5,904 nucleotides of DNA, from contig JAFVCR010000004.1 of NCBI GenBank assembly GCA_017479035.1, positions 1 to 5,904 of the forward strand. The letters are read 5' to 3'. The DNA is from Kiritimatiellia bacterium. Lineage in GTDB: Bacteria; Verrucomicrobiota; Kiritimatiellia; RFP12; UBA1067. The position numbers and the translations under genes are program-made. Shown here piece by piece: positions 3,345 to 5,904 of this stretch. Position 1 is the stretch's first letter; the number at the start of each line of letters is the position of its first letter. Below the pieces are notes generated by a model. It had not been told where the DNA came from. It worked only from the letters and a program-made list of their open reading frames with translations, and ran no database searches.

Positions 3345-5904
3345 ATGAAAACACTTTTTGCGAGGGCGTTCACCCTCTTTGCGTTTGCGCTTGGCTTGGG
3401 CGCATACGCGGCAAGCGTGGGCGATACCTACTCGTCCACAACGGCGGGTTCTACAACGGCTTCTACCCAAGGAGGCTGGGGGGAGTACGATACATGGACT
3501 TTGAGCATCCCCGCTACGGCAGAACTCCCTGCGGGAACCGTCATCCGCATCGACTCCATCAAACTAGGTTCCAGATACAATCCACACTCGAACGGTAATG
3601 ACAAAAATGCAGCCAATGCAGCCGATGCGTCGGCTGCGTTGAACGAGGGAGAAACACGGATTCTCGAAGTCAACGGCGTGAAGTCGGCGCAGGTGACGGA
3701 CTACACCGGGACGCTCGTGGCAGGAATCAACAATGACAACGGGAGCGTCACGGTAGGCGAACTGACTTATACATTCAGCGGACTTGAAGTCGTTGTAGGC
3801 GCTTCCTACACGGTAAAGGGATATACCGCCGACGGAGCGACAATGAAACTCCGCACCCGCCTTGTCAATAAGGCAAACTACTCCGGCGATGTTTGCGTTT
3901 TCGGAGAAGTGCAGGCCAATTGGTATCCCGTATATGCAATCTCCGGCGAAGTGACAGGTCAATACGACTATGTCGCACTTGTGGATGAAAACACGAACTT
4001 CTCCAATCTTTCTTGGGTTGGAGGCAAGGATTTCTCCGAGGCTACTGACGAATCGAGCGTGGCTGTCCTTGTCAGTGCCGGCACCGTCACTATCGACCAG
4101 GACATCGATGTCGGGACTCTCGTAATTTCCGGCGGCGCGGTTGCCGTCGATGGAACGCACACCGTCAAGGCAACGGACGGTGCTATCGCCTCTCCCATAA
4201 CCATTGCAGACGGGCAAACGTTGAAGACTGGCGGCACCCTCCGGTTGACCGGCGCAAACCGAATTAGCTGGGGCGGCACGCTTGAGGTTGCAGACGGCAG
4301 CACATCTTTCAATGCGGCTGGGACCGGCATCAACGGCACGCTCAAGATTGACACCGACGCGACGCTTCTCTCCCTTGCATCCGATGCATACAATTACAAC
4401 GCCAGTTCGGACACCTTCCTTATCGTCGAAGGAACCCTCGACATGGGATCCACCCGCTGGTCAATGGGCACGCGCAACACGGTCACCCTCGCGGGCGGCG
4501 AAATCACCGGCACGGGTGAGGCAACAAACGGAGCGTTCGACAGCATGGGGCCGCTGACCGTTACGGAAGACTCCACCATCTCCGCTGCCATCATCCGCGT
4601 GCGCGGCAACAGCAGCATAACGGTCGATGCCAATAAGACGCTCACGATTTCCGGCCTCGTAAAGAGAGACAATGGCGACCAGGGCATCACCAAGAACGGC
4701 GAAGGCACGCTCCTCCTCACCGGGACGCAGGGCGATTACGCATTTGTGCGTGTCAACGGCGGCAAGGTCGTCTATGACGGTGTCTCCCCGGCAGCCTCCT
4801 CCACAATCGAAATCTCCGGCACCGGTTGGGTTGAACTCCAAAACCTCTCCAACTTCTATCCGGCAATCACGGGCAACGGCAACATTCGCGTTCCCACATA
4901 CGCTCTTGCCACATCCCTCAACGGCGCGGGATTTACCGGAACCGTCAAGGTTGCCGGCGATGACACTACCACGACGCTCGAACCTATCGCACCCAATCTC
5001 GGTGCTGCGACAACGTTGGATTTGACGGACTTCACCGCGCTCGAAACGATCAATTTCAACATCGGCACCCGCCGCACGCTCTGCAATATAGCAGTTGCAG
5101 AGGGTGTCTCGCCGAAACTCGATTATCTCACGTTCCGCGAAACGCTCGAAGATGACGGCGTTTTGGAAATTGCGATACCCTCGTGCTTCTCCAGTGTCGA
5201 GCACGTGATACTTTACAATGCGGACGATGTCCCCACCAACATCACATCCAGTGATCTCACGGACGGCACGCTCACCGTGGAATTCCCCGTCAGCACCAAG
5301 GGCAAGATCTGCTGGCTCGACTACGAGTTCGACAACGACGGCCACCCCAAGAGCGATACGGAAACCGTTTCCAATCCCGCCCATGCCTATGTTCCCTCCA
5401 CCGGCTCCAACGCCACGCCGCTATACTTCTACAATAGAACCGAAGTGCCGGAAAATATCTATGTGGCCGATGACGAAGTGGACGGCAACTATTTCATCAA
5501 AACGACCGCCACCCCGTACGGCGGCTGCTCGTTCCCTGAAACATGGACAGCCGCCATTCGCTGCTCCGTTCCCGTAACGCCAAAAGCGCTTATCGTTTCG
5601 TTCGGTACGCAGGGTGGCGGTTGCGTGGGGCTCGCCGCCGGCAGCGCAGCCAACGAGGTTGTCCTTGCGCGTACCACAGGCAACAGCGCGTTCGATCCCG
5701 CTGCCACGATGAAGGTTGCCAAGGCCGCCACCGTGCAGCATCTCTACGTGTTCGTGAAAACGGCCACCACCATCAAGGTCTATTGCGACGGTTCGCTCGT
5801 AAACACCTACACCGACGGGAACGGCATATCCTTTGGCAATGGTTTCCAGATCGGAAGCGTCAACGGTTCGATCGGCAATACGGGCTTTGCCCAGCTTGAC
5901 GATA
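3345..5904 (+). CDS. Large secreted protein with autotransporter-type beta-strand repeats and LamG-like region (3' end outside window)
   Basis: The frame is open from 3345 to the window end, 853 codons without a stop. Residues 1-22 form a signal peptide: a charged start, a hydrophobic core (FTLFAFALGLG) and an AYA cleavage site. Residues 24-200 are Ser/Thr/Gly/Asn-rich and beta-prone; I recognise no domain. Residues 235-480 resemble a beta-helix passenger, with short Thr/Gly/Asp strands such as IDVGTLVISGGAVAVDG (254-270). At 449-478 there is a good match to the autotransporter-associated repeat (KNGEGTLLLTG, then VNGGKVVYDG). From about residue 656 (CWLDYEFDNDG) to the edge it looks like a LamG/concanavalin-like lectin fold, with IKVYCDGSLVNTYT (810-823) and GFQIGSVNG (833-841). 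It is probably exported to the surface or medium. Binding to glycans or surfaces is inference. No catalytic motif is visible. The anchoring signal (autotransporter barrel, PEP-CTERM or other) would be beyond the window. Confidence 0.88.
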   Translation, partial: MKTLFARAFTLFAFALGLGAYAASVGDTYSSTTAGSTTASTQGGWGEYDTWTLSIPATAELPAGTVIRIDSIKLGSRYNPHSNGNDKNAANAADASAALNEGETRILEVNGVKSAQVTDYTGTLVAGINNDNGSVTVGELTYTFSGLEVVVGASYTVKGYTADGATMKLRTRLVNKANYSGDVCVFGEVQANWYPVYAISGEVTGQYDYVALVDENTNFSNLSWVGGKDFSEATDESSVAVLVSAGTVTIDQDIDVGTLVISGGAVAVDGTHTVKATDGAIASPITIADGQTLKTGGTLRLTGANRISWGGTLEVADGSTSFNAAGTGINGTLKIDTDATLLSLASDAYNYNASSDTFLIVEGTLDMGSTRWSMGTRNTVTLAGGEITGTGEATNGAFDSMGPLTVTEDSTISAAIIRVRGNSSITVDANKTLTISGLVKRDNGDQGITKNGEGTLLLTGTQGDYAFVRVNGGKVVYDGVSPAASSTIEISGTGWVELQNLSNFYPAITGNGNIRVPTYALATSLNGAGFTGTVKVAGDDTTTTLEPIAPNLGAATTLDLTDFTALETINFNIGTRRTLCNIAVAEGVSPKLDYLTFRETLEDDGVLEIAIPSCFSSVEHVILYNADDVPTNITSSDLTDGTLTVEFPVSTKGKICWLDYEFDNDGHPKSDTETVSNPAHAYVPSTGSNATPLYFYNRTEVPENIYVADDEVDGNYFIKTTATPYGGCSFPETWTAAIRCSVPVTPKALIVSFGTQGGGCVGLAAGSAANEVVLARTTGNSAFDPAATMKVAKAATVQHLYVFVKTATTIKVYCDGSLVNTYTDGNGISFGNGFQIGSVNGSIGNTGFAQLDD

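Noticed and set aside
4461..5384. A 307-codon open frame on the - strand inside the secreted-protein gene
   Set aside because: It is the mirror of a repetitive Thr/Gly/Asp-rich reading frame. The composition is low-complexity and the + strand frame has a signal peptide, promoter and Shine-Dalgarno site.

Overview
The window (5904 bases, GC-rich, densely coded) looks like chromosomal DNA of an uncultured anaerobic bacterium. My best guess is the PVC group, in particular Kiritimatiellota or Lentisphaerota-like gut lineages. This rests on three things: a large secreted protein that combines autotransporter-type beta-strand repeats with a LamG/concanavalin-like region, an anaerobe-style BioB with a changed cysteine pattern, and an intergenic palindrome that reads as 'DAGVSPA', which I remember as common in intergenic repeats of such genomes. 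The assignment is inference only.

Layout: (1) 1-787, a SpoU/TrmH-family RNA 2'-O-ribose methyltransferase on the + strand. (2) 793-1935, a GT4-like glycosyltransferase on the - strand, converging on the first gene with only 5 bp between the stop codons. (3) 1982-2959, biotin synthase bioB on the - strand. (4) 2960-3344, a 385-base divergent intergenic region with a bioB promoter, a MITE-like or REP-like composite repeat (about 3004-3209), a second promoter and a Shine-Dalgarno site. (5) 3345 to the window end, the first 853 codons of a secreted repeat protein that has no stop inside the window.

The most informative signal is in the promoters. The glycosyltransferase, bioB and the secreted-protein gene each have a TTGC-type -35 box, exactly 17 bases, and an extended -10 of the form TGnTAGnnT. 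The methyltransferase shows the same -10, and its -35 would lie off the left edge. In the three cytoplasmic-protein genes the -10 ends only 7-9 bases before the ATG and no Shine-Dalgarno site is present, so their mRNAs are probably leaderless or nearly so. The secreted-protein gene instead has a leader of about 55 bases and a strong GGAGGA site. The methyltransferase and bioB share an identical 14-mer (AATTTGGTAGTATC) exactly 8 bases before the ATG.

The genes do not form an obvious pathway. RNA modification, glycan or lipid glycosylation, biotin synthesis and a surface protein appear to be independent transcription units, each with its own promoter. I see no defence, phage, CRISPR, tRNA or rRNA features.
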